A stretch of 54,199 nucleotides of DNA from a virus, in the IMG/VR virus record IMGVR_UViG_3300032053_000099, positions 1-54,199 of that record. The stretch is one strand, 5' to 3'. Of the stretch, positions 23,848 through 32,399 are shown piece by piece. How positions within the stretch are numbered: position 1 is the stretch's first letter; each line of letters opens with the position of its first letter. A model generated the notes under the pieces. That model did no database searches, was not told the origin of the DNA, and saw only the letters and a program-made list of their open reading frames with translations. The position numbers and the translations under genes were made by a program.

Positions 23848-24224
23848 AGCGTTTTCCAAGGACCTTGCGGCGATACCCAAGAGGGCTAGTCTTAGGAGTC
23901 TATGGTGATTGGCGGCGATACCCTCGTCTGCTTCGCCATCCTAGGTTATCTAGTAAGCAAAGTATAACGTATTGCCCATGTGGACGCCCGAGCAACTTGA
24001 TCATGCAGTACATGCAGCCCCGTGACAAGCGTGGCCGGGTCATGATTGGTGCTGGCTATCTCCCTATGGGCTTCTGTTGTGAGGCTTGTAGGGACTGCCA
24101 ACTATTCCACGATAGACTGGAAGTGACGGCACGTGTTCTTGCTTGGAACAAGACAGGCAGTGCATCCCTGTATGGCGAGAGGGTGACAGAGCCTGAAGTA
24201 CATTTCCGTAGAAAGGTGGTCTGA
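23844..24224 (+). CDS. Zinc-binding protein with repeated RFPR/RYPR/RHPR N-terminus
   Basis: 126 aa. The N-terminus reads MKRFPRTLRRYPRGLV, then RRYPRLLRHPRLSS: four aromatic/His-Pro-Arg units in ~40 residues. Next come CPCG (residues ~47-50) and FCCEACRDC (~77-85), a probable zinc site. Function unknown. The repeated motif is the most elaborate example of the end motif found in six other proteins. Confidence 0.65.
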   Translation: MKRFPRTLRRYPRGLVLGVYGDWRRYPRLLRHPRLSSKQSITYCPCGRPSNLIMQYMQPRDKRGRVMIGAGYLPMGFCCEACRDCQLFHDRLEVTARVLAWNKTGSASLYGERVTEPEVHFRRKVV

Positions 24225-24700
24225 TGCAGCATCAGAGATTCTGGCGGCGGCGTGATGACTACCAGTCGCTTCTACGCGAGGCCAGACAGCTATTTCCCAA
24301 CCTACTGAAGCATGTCAAGCCCGAGCGTGTTCTACTGGTCTCATTCACTGGTCGGAAGTGTAGGTTCATCGCTAGGGTGCGTGCTAACAAGAACCCCTGG
24401 CGTCTAGCCCTACCGCAGTACGACTATGCCATAGAGTTCTGGGCAACGCAATTCGATGAAACCAGCCATGCCTATAAGGTGTTCGTTGTAGTCCACGAAC
24501 TGCTGCACATCCCTAGAGGCGGATTCCTATCAGGTGGCCCATCACACTTGAGGCTGCTGGATCACGACATACAAGACTTCCTATTTCTGCGCAGTCTGTA
24601 TGGGCTTCACCTGGAAGGCGTGGATGACGTGCTGAAGGGGGAGAAGGCTCTGCTCAAGAAAGGGCCGAGGAGATTTCCTAGGCAGTTCATCATAAAGTAG
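24224..24700 (+). CDS. Putative phage metallopeptidase (HELLH)
   Basis: 158 aa. VFVVVHELLHIPRGGFL (HExxH near residues 90-94), then HLRLLDHDIQDF, fits the small 'putative phage metallopeptidase' family (VxxHELxHI ... H). Catalysis has not to my knowledge been shown for the family. The C-terminus ends RRFPRQFIIK, the RFPR end motif in C-terminal position. One-base overlap with the upstream gene. Confidence 0.72.
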   Translation: MQHQRFWRRRDDYQSLLREARQLFPNLLKHVKPERVLLVSFTGRKCRFIARVRANKNPWRLALPQYDYAIEFWATQFDETSHAYKVFVVVHELLHIPRGGFLSGGPSHLRLLDHDIQDFLFLRSLYGLHLEGVDDVLKGEKALLKKGPRRFPRQFIIK

Positions 24701-24712
24701 GAGGAACTGATC

Positions 24713-25489
24713 ATGGCAAGCGAGAGGGGAACGTGCGATAAGTGCCAAGAAGAATCAATCACTGCAGAGGGCAAACTCGTAATTCATCATCGGCTGAAGG
24801 GGCTGAAGGTTTTCATTCGCCTCTGCCCACTCCATGACTCCGCTGAGCGCATCGCGGAGCTGGAACGGCAGTTGGAGCAAGCCACTATCGCTGTAGACCA
24901 AGCGTCCGACACACTGTTTAAGAAAGATGCGCTGATCGCCAACATTACGAAGTCTCTTCCAACCATTGACATGTACCTAGCTACTGAAAAGCTCGAACCC
25001 TCGCCCTGCGGCGTCAAGGGCCATTGCAAGGTGGATTGGACGGAGAGGCGGAATAGTGAGAGACGCATAAACAACCACTGTTGCAACGGGGGCACAATTC
25101 ATTGCCTTGAGCTTCATCCAAGTCGGGTTGGATGCCGACGCAATTTCCCGCGCCGCATCACCAATCTCGGCGGCTACTGCAGGAGATGTAAAGAAATCAA
25201 TAGGGCCTGTGCAGAAGCAGAACTATCCGAAGCGGAAAGGCAAGGAGAGAGAATCGAGAAGGCCGTCACCGAAGCCCTCGAAGCGGCCGGGCAGTATATT
25301 CCCGGCGATCTTCGTGCCCTGGGTTGGTCTGTTGCTACTCATAACGACTATCGGCAAGACGGTAAGTTCCACACCTTCTGGTTGCTCACCAAGAGTGGCC
25401 AGTGTGTAAAGGGCGAGGGTGAAAGCGATGCGGAAGCATTGAATCAGATTCGGGTCGCCATTCGCGGGAAGGCGGTGAAAAGTGGCTAG
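24713..25489 (+). CDS. Zinc-ribbon and coiled-coil protein, 258 aa
   Basis: CDKC (~8-11) with a later C-x2-H (CPLHD, ~39), then a coiled coil (RIAELERQLEQATIAVDQA). A central Cys-rich part follows (PCGVKGHC, NHCCNGG, GCRRNFPRR, YCRRCKE), and the end is alpha/beta (LGWSVATHNDY, GKFHTFWLLTKSGQCVKG). The start follows AGGAGGAACTG. No family recognised. Confidence 0.65.
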   Translation: MASERGTCDKCQEESITAEGKLVIHHRLKGLKVFIRLCPLHDSAERIAELERQLEQATIAVDQASDTLFKKDALIANITKSLPTIDMYLATEKLEPSPCGVKGHCKVDWTERRNSERRINNHCCNGGTIHCLELHPSRVGCRRNFPRRITNLGGYCRRCKEINRACAEAELSEAERQGERIEKAVTEALEAAGQYIPGDLRALGWSVATHNDYRQDGKFHTFWLLTKSGQCVKGEGESDAEALNQIRVAIRGKAVKSG

Positions 25490-25736
25490 AAGGGGAGCAC
25501 AACTTGGGCCTGAGCCGAACTGCCCTCGGTGTGGTGGGCTACATTTCGGCACTGTCGTGTGTCCCTATTTGGACAGGGCCGTGTGTGTCTCTTGCGGACA
25601 GATTATAGAAGCGGAAACCGGTAGTGACTTTAGCGTGTATCTCAACCGGCGCTTTGATGAGTTGGGGCGCGTTCACCATAACGTTTGCAAAGAAACCACG
25701 GCAGCCGCCATTCTCGGGAAGGGTGTGAAGGGATGA
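25482..25736 (+). CDS. Small zinc-ribbon protein, 84 aa
   Basis: GTG start overlapping the previous stop by 8 nt. CPRCGG and CVSCGQ, about 20 residues apart, form a classical zinc ribbon. C-terminal half helical with LNRRFDELGRVHHNVC. Unknown role. Confidence 0.6.
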   Translation: MARRGAQLGPEPNCPRCGGLHFGTVVCPYLDRAVCVSCGQIIEAETGSDFSVYLNRRFDELGRVHHNVCKETTAAAILGKGVKG

Positions 25737-25849
25737 GCGGCCTGATTCTTACACTGGCGATTGTAGCGATATACTTCAGCATCTTTCGCTACAAGCTGGA
25801 ACGTCGCAATGATAGGACCATCGAGTTGCTGAAGAAGGAGAAACCATGA
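25733..25849 (+). CDS. Single-span membrane peptide, 38 aa
   Basis: ATGA-coupled on both sides. Residues ~2-19 (SGLILTLAIVAIYFSIF) form one membrane span; the rest is a charged cytosolic tail (KLERRNDRTIELLKKEK). Could be part of a lysis or membrane-stress cassette with the next two genes, but nothing specific shows this. Confidence 0.5.
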   Translation: MSGLILTLAIVAIYFSIFRYKLERRNDRTIELLKKEKP

Positions 25850-25998
25850 GCGAACCCGACGTAGTTTACTCTATAATAGAAAACATTACGGGCGGTCCTC
25901 TCATCATCTTCTTTCTTGCGCCGCTGATGGGTTATTGCCTAGAGTGGTGGGATGTCTTGCTAGAGAAACATTTTCCAACGGAGGTGAAGAAATGCTAA
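25846..25998 (+). CDS. Small membrane protein, 50 aa
   Basis: Coupled by ATGA. One hydrophobic stretch (GPLIIFFLAPLMGYCL) between a short acidic N-terminus and a charged tail. Overlaps the next gene by 7 nt. Unknown function. Confidence 0.5.
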   Translation: MSEPDVVYSIIENITGGPLIIFFLAPLMGYCLEWWDVLLEKHFPTEVKKC

Positions 25999-26300
25999 CC
26001 AGACGAGGAGCAGTTGCGTTGCTGGCGGTTGTCGCCGGTATTGCATCAAAGCTGACCGCTTCACAGGTACTCGCTACTTTCAAGGGCGTTGTCACCAAGA
26101 AGAAAGAAGCCGCGTACCAAGCATGTCTTGCCAAACACGAGAAACAGAATACCGTCGCTTTCGGATGTATGCCACCCGACCTCGACGCGCCTTTCTGGTG
26201 CGAGATCAACGCCGATAACTGGGGCGGCATTCGCATCGTCTCCGGCAAGGAAACCATTGAGATCACAATGGCGGAAGTGATGGAGGCGCTGAAACTGTAG
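25992..26300 (+). CDS. Secreted or membrane-anchored small protein, 102 aa
   Basis: ATG 25992 preferred for GGAGGTGAAG upstream. The N-terminus TRRGAVALLAVVAGIASKLTA looks like a signal peptide with twin arginine. The mature part has two Cys (GCMPPDL, FWCEIN) that could pair, and the strand GIRIVSGKETIEITM. Likely periplasmic. Unknown role. Confidence 0.6.
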   Translation: MLTRRGAVALLAVVAGIASKLTASQVLATFKGVVTKKKEAAYQACLAKHEKQNTVAFGCMPPDLDAPFWCEINADNWGGIRIVSGKETIEITMAEVMEALKL

Positions 26301-26325
26301 TTCATCCTGGAGTGAAAGGAGCACC

Positions 26326-26601
26326 ATGAAAGAAGAGTCGGGGTGTACAACAAGAGAATCACAGGTCCAACAAGCACTCGCGGCCCTCGAACGAGTTATA
26401 GGAGACTTGAAAACCAGGCCAGAACTTCTAGGCGGGCGACTGATGCGCATTTTGCGGATAGAACCTCCGTCCGCACTTGACACACCCCCGCTCGAAGTCC
26501 GCGGCCTTGCACCGCTGGCCGCTTCGCTACAAGCATTCGCAATGGACCTACGGGTCGTTGACGATGCGCTTGTATCGCTCATCAGCAGGTGCGAAGTCTG
26601 A
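26326..26601 (+). CDS. Small helical protein, 91 aa
   Basis: Start supported by GAAAGGAGCACC. Two long helices (SQVQQALAALERVIGDLK and LAPLAASLQAFAMDLRVVDDAL) linked by a Pro-rich segment. No motif recognised. Confidence 0.55.
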   Translation: MKEESGCTTRESQVQQALAALERVIGDLKTRPELLGGRLMRILRIEPPSALDTPPLEVRGLAPLAASLQAFAMDLRVVDDALVSLISRCEV

Positions 26602-26646
26602 AGAACGCATTGGCGCGACTCAATCGCAAGGAAGGAGGGATGTGGA

Positions 26647-26802
26647 ATGGGTCAAAGACATAATTCTAGCAAGGGCATCGTTTCAGTTGGCTTCGTGATA
26701 GCCGTCATCTGTTCGTGGACAAGAAACGCATCTGTTCTCTATGCGTTCCTTCATGGCCTTTGTAATTGGGGCTACGTGATCTACTTTGCCCTAACGAGGT
26801 AG
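26647..26802 (+). CDS. Small two-span membrane protein, 51 aa
   Basis: AAGGAAGGAGGG precedes the ATG. Two hydrophobic segments (IVSVGFVIAVICSW; LYAFLHGLCNWGYVIYFAL) joined by TRNASV. The pattern 'G.vis.g.viavi.SWt.N.S.l.A.lhg...W.YviYfal' is shared with small phage and bacterial membrane proteins of unknown role. Confidence 0.6.
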   Translation: MGQRHNSSKGIVSVGFVIAVICSWTRNASVLYAFLHGLCNWGYVIYFALTR

Positions 26803-26841
26803 GCACCGTCGCCGGCGCGCTGCCCGAGGCGCTGCCGGTGC
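26803..26841 (+). terminator. GC-rich hairpin before the SbcD gene
   Basis: GCACCG / CGGTGC arms enclose a further GCGC/GCGC stem. Imperfect, no U tract. Possible terminator of the 24713-26802 run. Confidence 0.35.
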
Positions 26842-26847
26842 AATCAT

Positions 26848-27909
26848 ATGATACATGAGGCTAATAGAGTGACACTTAGGTTTCTAGCCACCGGTGATCT
26901 GCATGCTCACAACTGGAAGCAGTTTGCTAGGACTACGCCTGCTGGGCTGAACAGCCGCTTGCATCATATCCTCCAAGTGTTCAAGATCCTTGCGGCCACT
27001 GCCAAAGAGCGGCGCATCAAGAAGGTGCTCCTGAATGGCGACATATTTGAATCGGCCGACTACATAGCGACTGACGTGTATGACGCTGTCTACATGGAGC
27101 TGGAAGCATTGCACCAGGCCGGTCTGGAGGTAGCCATCACCGTCGCCAATCACGACATATCCTCTGCTTCCAAGGCTCGATTAGTACACACTCTCAGGCC
27201 GTTCAGCAGAGTGGCTCAGGTGATAGAGCAGCCGCTGCGCCTCTGGCAGCGGCTGTATGTCATACCATGGATGGAGCCTGACGCCCTGAAGCGAGCTATA
27301 GCAGAGGCGTCTCGTCGAGGTTATGGCCACCAGTGCCTAGTCCTTCATTGTGCTGTACAGGGAGCAAAGACCGGCCCGAAGGACTACCTGCTGCGCTGCC
27401 CAGTCAAGTTGAAAGACTTGTTCCCAGACAAGTGGGACCTCATCTTGTTGAGTGACTTCCACAAGACACAATTCCTCGCTAACAACGTTCTATACCTCGG
27501 CAGTCCTATACAACACACGTTCGGCGAGACGCATCGACCTCGCATTTGGGATGTTAGCCTCAGCGATGATGGCTTCCGCCTCCGTAAGATATTCACAGAC
27601 AGTCTGCCCCGGTTCAAGCGAGCGTCAATCCAGAAGAACTCAGAATTGACCAGGGGGCTTGGAGAGCGGTTGGCTGGCCACTACATAATGGTCCATGCTG
27701 GACGAGCCGTTAGTGAACAGGCGTTAGAGCGGTTCTCGGAGCGGTACCATTTCCAGTATGTGCTGGGCAGGGAGCGGCAAGAGACTGCCGGGGCAAAGCA
27801 AGCCAGTAAGTTGGATGCCGGCGAGTTCATATCCCGGTACGTGTTGGCCAACGCCAGAAAGGCGGACGCGCGACGGCTGGAAGATATGGGCCGGAGCCTT
27901 TGCTCGTGA
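26848..27909 (+). CDS. SbcD/Mre11-like nuclease subunit (T4 gp47-like)
   Basis: 353 aa. Seen: calcineurin-type metal motifs GDLHAHNW, LNGDIFE, VANHD, LHCAVQG and LLSDFHKTQ in the right order. Known: Mre11/gp47 works with Rad50/gp46 to process DNA ends for recombination and host DNA breakdown. Its GTGA overlap with the SbcC-like gene confirms the pairing. The start at 26848 has a poor ribosome-binding site; ATG 26855 is out of frame, so 26848 is kept. Confidence 0.88.
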   Translation: MIHEANRVTLRFLATGDLHAHNWKQFARTTPAGLNSRLHHILQVFKILAATAKERRIKKVLLNGDIFESADYIATDVYDAVYMELEALHQAGLEVAITVANHDISSASKARLVHTLRPFSRVAQVIEQPLRLWQRLYVIPWMEPDALKRAIAEASRRGYGHQCLVLHCAVQGAKTGPKDYLLRCPVKLKDLFPDKWDLILLSDFHKTQFLANNVLYLGSPIQHTFGETHRPRIWDVSLSDDGFRLRKIFTDSLPRFKRASIQKNSELTRGLGERLAGHYIMVHAGRAVSEQALERFSERYHFQYVLGRERQETAGAKQASKLDAGEFISRYVLANARKADARRLEDMGRSLCS

Positions 27910-29603
27910 CTACGTTCCAAAAACTCGTGTTCCAGAATCTATTCAGCTTCGGATGCCGTCAGGCTCTCCAGCTAGAGGACCAGGGTGTTATACAAGTGGT
28001 AGGGAGAAACGTAGACGAGCCCGATGCTGATAGCAATCGTGTTGGAAAGTCAGCCATCATCGAAATCCTAGTTTGGTGCCTGTTTGGTAGGACAATCAGG
28101 TATGGGTTCCGCAACGACTTAGCTGTAAACAGGTTTCATAAGCGAGACGCCTTCGCGACAATCCACTTCTCTGCTAACAGCGTCCCCTATCGGCTTACCC
28201 GGTATCGTAAGCACAAGAAGCACGGCAACGCTCTCCTGTTTTGGCGAGGCAGTAGACTCATATCTAGCCGCCATGAGAAGCTGACGCAGCAGAAGATAGA
28301 GAGCGTCTTGGGGATGGGCTACGATGTCTTCTGTAACTCGGTGATATTTGGAGGGGCTAGGCCGTTCGCCGCTTTGTCAGATGCTGAGCAGAAGAAAGTG
28401 CTGGAATCGTTTCTCCACTTCGAACAGTTCGACATGGCTCTGAAGCGTACCAAGCTGGAGCTGGCCGCGTCTTCCGAGCAGCTAGAGGCGGTCTCAAGTA
28501 AGGTATCCTTGGCACGCGAGGAGCTCGGCAGTTGTTTCTCTAGGCTGACTGCGCTTCGGGAATCCCAGCATGTTGTGTCCAAGGGGCAAGAGGCGAAGCT
28601 GGCTAGGCTGAGGGCGAGGGCATCTAGTCTCAGAGTCAAAAGTGACAGCCTCGGTGTCCTGGACCGTTCAAGTCTTCAGTCTCTACGGTCCGGTAAAGAT
28701 AGTGCTTTAGCCAGACTCAGCGTGGCTGAAAAGAGCATACACAATTGTAAGAAGGCGCTGTTTCTAACCCGGAAGAAGACTTGCCCGGTGTGCCACCAGC
28801 CTATTAACAAGCGTCTGCTCAGAGAGCACATTGCTGGTGAAGTCAAGAAGGCAGAGGGCCAGCGCCAATCTGCTAAGGTGGACCACGATACACTGACAGG
28901 AAAACTGTCGCAGGCTGAGAGACAGGTGAGGTGTCTTTCAAACATAGAGCAGGAGATACAAGGGCTGCGGCGGGAGATAGCTTCCTTGAGGAAAGAGGCA
29001 TCCCAAGACCCTTGGAAGCAGGAGATAGGAGAGCTGATTGACAAGCGTTCTATATTACTATCTCGCATGCTTGTCTTGAGATCCGAGGAGGCGCGCCTCC
29101 ACCGTAAGCTGAAGGACCTGCATTTCTGGGAGGCCGGCTTTGGCAACAAGGGCATAAAGAGCATCGTGGTGCGTGAGGCGTTGCCAACCCTGAACAGCAA
29201 ACTCGTGGACTACGGCAAGATGATATTCCGTGGTTCAGCCAAACTGGAGTTCGTGCCTACTAAGCAGACCAAGAAGGGTGAGGAGCGGGAGCTGTTCCAT
29301 GTCAAGTACGAAGCCAAGAAGGGGGCTGACCTGTATCTGGGAGAGTCTAGCGGCGGTCGCAAGCGTGTTGACATCTGTGTCTTGCTGGTATTCTCGTGGC
29401 TGTCCCACGCCAGTAATCTTCTCCTGGTAGATGAGCTCCTGGATTCTCTGGATGAGACTGGACGGGGGACGGTGATGGATATCCTCAGCACGTTGCGGGG
29501 CACTATCCTGGTGGTTACGCATACTGCTATGGGGAGGACGCAAGGTGGAAAGGTTTGGACCGTCGTTAAGGAAGGCGGAGAAAGCCGAGTAGAGGTAGCG
29601 TGA
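27906..29603 (+). CDS. SbcC/Rad50-like ATPase (T4 gp46-like)
   Basis: 565 aa from the GTG at 27906 (GTGA overlap). Seen: Walker A region SNRVGKSAIIEILVWCLFG (~42-60), long coiled coils, zinc hook CPVCHQPI (~292), ABC signature LGESSGGRKRVDI and Walker B NLLLVDELLDSLDE. The inserted DEPDAD before the P-loop is unusual. Known: an ATP-driven clamp partner of the nuclease encoded just upstream. Confidence 0.9.
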   Translation: MTTFQKLVFQNLFSFGCRQALQLEDQGVIQVVGRNVDEPDADSNRVGKSAIIEILVWCLFGRTIRYGFRNDLAVNRFHKRDAFATIHFSANSVPYRLTRYRKHKKHGNALLFWRGSRLISSRHEKLTQQKIESVLGMGYDVFCNSVIFGGARPFAALSDAEQKKVLESFLHFEQFDMALKRTKLELAASSEQLEAVSSKVSLAREELGSCFSRLTALRESQHVVSKGQEAKLARLRARASSLRVKSDSLGVLDRSSLQSLRSGKDSALARLSVAEKSIHNCKKALFLTRKKTCPVCHQPINKRLLREHIAGEVKKAEGQRQSAKVDHDTLTGKLSQAERQVRCLSNIEQEIQGLRREIASLRKEASQDPWKQEIGELIDKRSILLSRMLVLRSEEARLHRKLKDLHFWEAGFGNKGIKSIVVREALPTLNSKLVDYGKMIFRGSAKLEFVPTKQTKKGEERELFHVKYEAKKGADLYLGESSGGRKRVDICVLLVFSWLSHASNLLLVDELLDSLDETGRGTVMDILSTLRGTILVVTHTAMGRTQGGKVWTVVKEGGESRVEVA

Positions 29604-29607
29604 GCGG

Positions 29608-30342
29608 ATGCCCGTCAAGAAGCAAATCTTTGATGACAAGGTGATGACCAAGAGGATGGCGAAATACTCCTCTCTTGTGCATGGTGCCAGCACGCCCGAC
29701 TCGGATGACCTGCTCCAGATGCGGAATGACATCATGCTGAAGATCCTTCCGCTCGTGGACGCTGCCATCTCCCGTAAACGCTTTTTCTGCAATCGTAAGG
29801 ACCTGAAGCAGGAGTGTGCCGTCAAGGTATTGGCTAACCTGGACAAGTTCGACCCCCAGCGTGGTACGGCCTTCAAGTTCCTGTGGACTACAATCTGTAA
29901 CACCTGCCGTACGATCAGTGGTAGGTTAGGCAAGATAACTCCCAGCTTGGAGGAAGAAGCCAATCGCAAAGAGGCAGAGGCCAAGCCTTCTGGAGAAGCA
30001 CCAGACCGTTCTTATATCTCGACTGCCATCGAGGAAGCTATCTCTGATGCGCTCAAGTCCAACCCCGCCACCAGCAGGTTCCGGCGGAAGAAGTTTGTGT
30101 CGCTCTGTAAGCTCATTCAGGGGTCTGTACTGGACGGGTCCTTTTTCGACGATCGTTCCAGAGTCATCCGTAGGTGCAAAGCAAGAGGCATCTGCTCCAA
30201 CGATGCCAAGCTACTGACTGACTTCGTGTTAGTAAGCCTCCGAAAGCGGCTGTACAATCTTAGACAGGAGCAGGCTTCTCATGGTGAGTACACGGCTACT
30301 GGGCAAACTCAAGTTCCTATTTCCGAAGAGTCTGATCGCTGA
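29608..30342 (+). CDS. Sigma-70-family late sigma factor candidate (gp55-like)
   Basis: 244 aa. Residues ~45-110 resemble sigma region 2: ILPLVDAAISRKRFF, RKDLKQECAVKVLANLDKF, DPQRGTAFKFLWTTICNTC. The rest is not a standard region 4. In T4, gene 55 also lies near 46/47, so position supports the call. It may direct host RNA polymerase to late promoters, for which the GCGTTTCATT elements are candidates (inference). Confidence 0.65.
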   Translation: MPVKKQIFDDKVMTKRMAKYSSLVHGASTPDSDDLLQMRNDIMLKILPLVDAAISRKRFFCNRKDLKQECAVKVLANLDKFDPQRGTAFKFLWTTICNTCRTISGRLGKITPSLEEEANRKEAEAKPSGEAPDRSYISTAIEEAISDALKSNPATSRFRRKKFVSLCKLIQGSVLDGSFFDDRSRVIRRCKARGICSNDAKLLTDFVLVSLRKRLYNLRQEQASHGEYTATGQTQVPISEESDR

Positions 30343-30691
30343 ATTCCACGACGTCTTTGGTGACGAGACTACAGCCAAACTATTGACGATATTTGCGGGG
30401 ACTATCATACGAGTCCCTTCGTCGAGGGACATCACTCGTAGTGAGCAGGCTATCTCGATCTACGAGACTTTTGAGGGTGTAACACCACAGAGTAGAGTGG
30501 CTCTGGCAAACTTGGTATGTAGCCGCTGGAAGCTGAACTCCAAACGCGTCATGGCCATATTCTGTAAGATGCAAAGCGTCGCAAAGGACGCGGCTCGGCT
30601 GCAAGAATCTAACAGTGCTGTTTCCAAGTTGAAGAAAGGGAGGGGTCACCATGAGACCAGGAGGGGGAAGGGCAAAGGGCCACGCTTTTGA
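30281..30691 (+). CDS. Mor-like helix-turn-helix regulator candidate
   Basis: 136 aa. FGDETTAKLLTIFAGTIIRVPSSRDI followed by ISIYETFEG...LANLVCSRWKLNSKRVMAIFCKM (each quoted in part: AGTIIRVPSS; WKLNSKRVMAIF) recalls the Mu Mor/C family: a 'G..iyiP' strand, an 'IY..f' helix and a C-terminal helix-turn-helix. Overlaps the sigma gene by 62 nt and the resolvase gene by 41 nt. Probably an activator. Basic tail. Confidence 0.5.
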   Translation: MVSTRLLGKLKFLFPKSLIAEFHDVFGDETTAKLLTIFAGTIIRVPSSRDITRSEQAISIYETFEGVTPQSRVALANLVCSRWKLNSKRVMAIFCKMQSVAKDAARLQESNSAVSKLKKGRGHHETRRGKGKGPRF

Positions 30692-31229
30692 GAGGCAGGT
30701 AGCCAAGCTGATCATCAAGGCTTTCGCCAGGTTTGGCATCAAGAAGGTAGACTGTTACCGAACGCCATTGTCTGGAGGGCACAGATTTGCTTGCAAGAAG
30801 CAGCCAGGGGACCTTGTCATATCTGCGCGCCTTGCCAAGCTCTTCCCGTTCTGCGTGGAGTGCAAGAATAACGAACGATGGGAGATGTGGCACTTCGTGT
30901 CTGGCCTCCAAGAAGACTCTATTGAAAGCAAGTGGCTGCGCCAGGCTCTTGCTGAGACCACTGGGAAGCGTCACCCGCTTCTGGTATTCAAGAAGAACAA
31001 CATACCTGCGTTCTGTGCCTTGCGCTTGCATGACCTCCATTCTGTGCCTCTCCTGCTCCCAATGCGCTTGCTCCAATCCAAGGCTTTTCTGGAGTTCGAG
31101 TATGACAGCAGCCCTTGGCGTGTGCTGGAATTTGAGAAGTTCTTGGCTTCCTACACAAGGGGCTCCGCGAGACAGGGAGGTCCGAATGAGCAAACCTACC
31201 AATCGCGCTGCAAGAGAATACCAGCGTGA
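30651..31229 (+). CDS. PD-(D/E)XK nuclease, Holliday-junction-resolvase-like
   Basis: 192 aa. Seen: GHAFERQVAKLI (Glu on the first helix), CYRTPLSGGHRF, QPGDLVIS and FCVECKNN, i.e. E...GD...ExK, the catalytic core of PD-(D/E)XK nucleases. Many phages carry this 'RTPlSGg...GDi' type beside recombination genes. Known relatives cut branched DNA, needed before packaging. Start overlaps the regulator gene. Confidence 0.75.
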   Translation: MRPGGGRAKGHAFERQVAKLIIKAFARFGIKKVDCYRTPLSGGHRFACKKQPGDLVISARLAKLFPFCVECKNNERWEMWHFVSGLQEDSIESKWLRQALAETTGKRHPLLVFKKNNIPAFCALRLHDLHSVPLLLPMRLLQSKAFLEFEYDSSPWRVLEFEKFLASYTRGSARQGGPNEQTYQSRCKRIPA

Positions 31230-31623
31230 GCTTGAACGCCTGTCCATATTTGCCCAGGCTCTAGTCACGCAGTTGCCTATGGGCACAGTAGCAGAAACAT
31301 GGGTAGGCAAGGTCGTCTTGCGAGCGGAGGTTACAGTTCTAGCTGACCTGGTACTGAGCTTGTGCCGAGAGGAGCATCCGCTGGTCCTCAGTAGGACAAA
31401 CTTCTTGGATGCAGTGTCACGTGAGCTCCGCAGGCGTATCGCTCAGATTGAGATACACTACGCCGTCAAGATATCCCCAGAAGGGGTGCAAAGTCTGAAA
31501 GACTTAGAAGGGGCACAAGATGCCAGAACCGAAGCAAGACCACCAAGTTCCGGTGAGCACACCTGCGAACCCGACAACGGAAACCACGGTGGTGATCCGG
31601 GAGGATGGGATGGGCAAGGTTGA
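31186..31623 (+). CDS. Helical protein, 145 aa
   Basis: ATG 31186 after AGGGAGG, overlapping the nuclease gene by 44 nt. Helices REYQRELERLSIFAQALV, LRAEVTVLADLVLSLC and AVSRELRRRIAQIEIHY; disordered C-terminus. Not recognised; lies just before TerS. Confidence 0.55.
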   Translation: MSKPTNRAAREYQRELERLSIFAQALVTQLPMGTVAETWVGKVVLRAEVTVLADLVLSLCREEHPLVLSRTNFLDAVSRELRRRIAQIEIHYAVKISPEGVQSLKDLEGAQDARTEARPPSSGEHTCEPDNGNHGGDPGGWDGQG

Positions 31624-31741
31624 AGCAGTATTCTCATCCAAGATGGTCGAGACCGGCCAGCCCGTCTCTCTCAGGTATTCACACGTGGCCGGTCTCTTGC
31701 ATACAGCCGCGTTCCTATTCCTGCATAGGAACGTGAAGTAA
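31520..31741 (+). CDS. Small protein, 73 aa
   Basis: GAAGGGGCACAAG before the ATG. Overlaps the previous gene by 104 nt, with the disordered Pro/Thr-rich N-terminus in the overlap; the second half has TTVVIREDGMGKVEAVF strands and a hydrophobic helix. Unknown. Confidence 0.45.
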   Translation: MPEPKQDHQVPVSTPANPTTETTVVIREDGMGKVEAVFSSKMVETGQPVSLRYSHVAGLLHTAAFLFLHRNVK

Positions 31742-31755
31742 CTACAAGGGGTGCT

Positions 31756-32394
31756 ATGCCCAAGAGGATCCTCAGGTTTCCGCGTCTGAAGAATAGCCTC
31801 ACCAAGACGGAACGCTTCGAGATCATGGTGAAGATGGGCATCCCTCCACGAGGCTACGACGGGAAGCTGACCGACAAGCAGATGTCAATCATCCGCCGTG
31901 TGGCATCTGGGGAGAGCGTACGCAAAGCCTGTGACAAGCTCCATATCGAGACCGACACGTTCTACCGCTGGCGACGCTGCCACAAGCTGTTCGCCAGGAA
32001 GTTGGTCAGGCTGACACAGAGCCACTTAGAGAAGCTGGATGACACCCTCGACGGCGCACTGGTTCGCTCGGCTCGTGTCGTGGAAGAGAACCTGGACAAC
32101 GAGGATCCATATCTACGTGGGCATACAGCACATGCTGTACTGAAAGGCCGAGGCGTGTTCAAGTCTAGTGTCCAGACTAAGGCTGACGTTCACGTCGATG
32201 GTATCGTTCAGCACGATCACGACGTTACCATGAAGCTGCCGCCGGGTTTGCAGCAGGCATTCATGGAGGCCATACTCCGGGTCGCAGTGACTGGCGGTTC
32301 TGTAAGCAAGGTGCTGCCAGAGTCAGAATTGCCTGTCATAGATATTCTAGCTGAAGAGGCTCCTAAGCTGCTGCCTGCTTCGGCCGAGGGTTAA
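31756..32394 (+). CDS. terS: Terminase small subunit candidate
   Basis: 212 aa. An N-terminal helix-turn-helix (SGESVRKACDKLHIETDTFYRWRR, quoted in part: ACDKLHIETDTFYRWRR) followed by a helical oligomerisation segment, as in small terminases that recognise the packaging site. Upstream of TerL by 725 bp, with the tmRNA and a membrane protein between them. The N-terminus MPKRILRFPRLKNS carries the RFPR end motif. Another DNA-binding protein is possible. Confidence 0.65.
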   Translation: MPKRILRFPRLKNSLTKTERFEIMVKMGIPPRGYDGKLTDKQMSIIRRVASGESVRKACDKLHIETDTFYRWRRCHKLFARKLVRLTQSHLEKLDDTLDGALVRSARVVEENLDNEDPYLRGHTAHAVLKGRGVFKSSVQTKADVHVDGIVQHDHDVTMKLPPGLQQAFMEAILRVAVTGGSVSKVLPESELPVIDILAEEAPKLLPASAEG

Positions 32395-32399
32395 GCATG

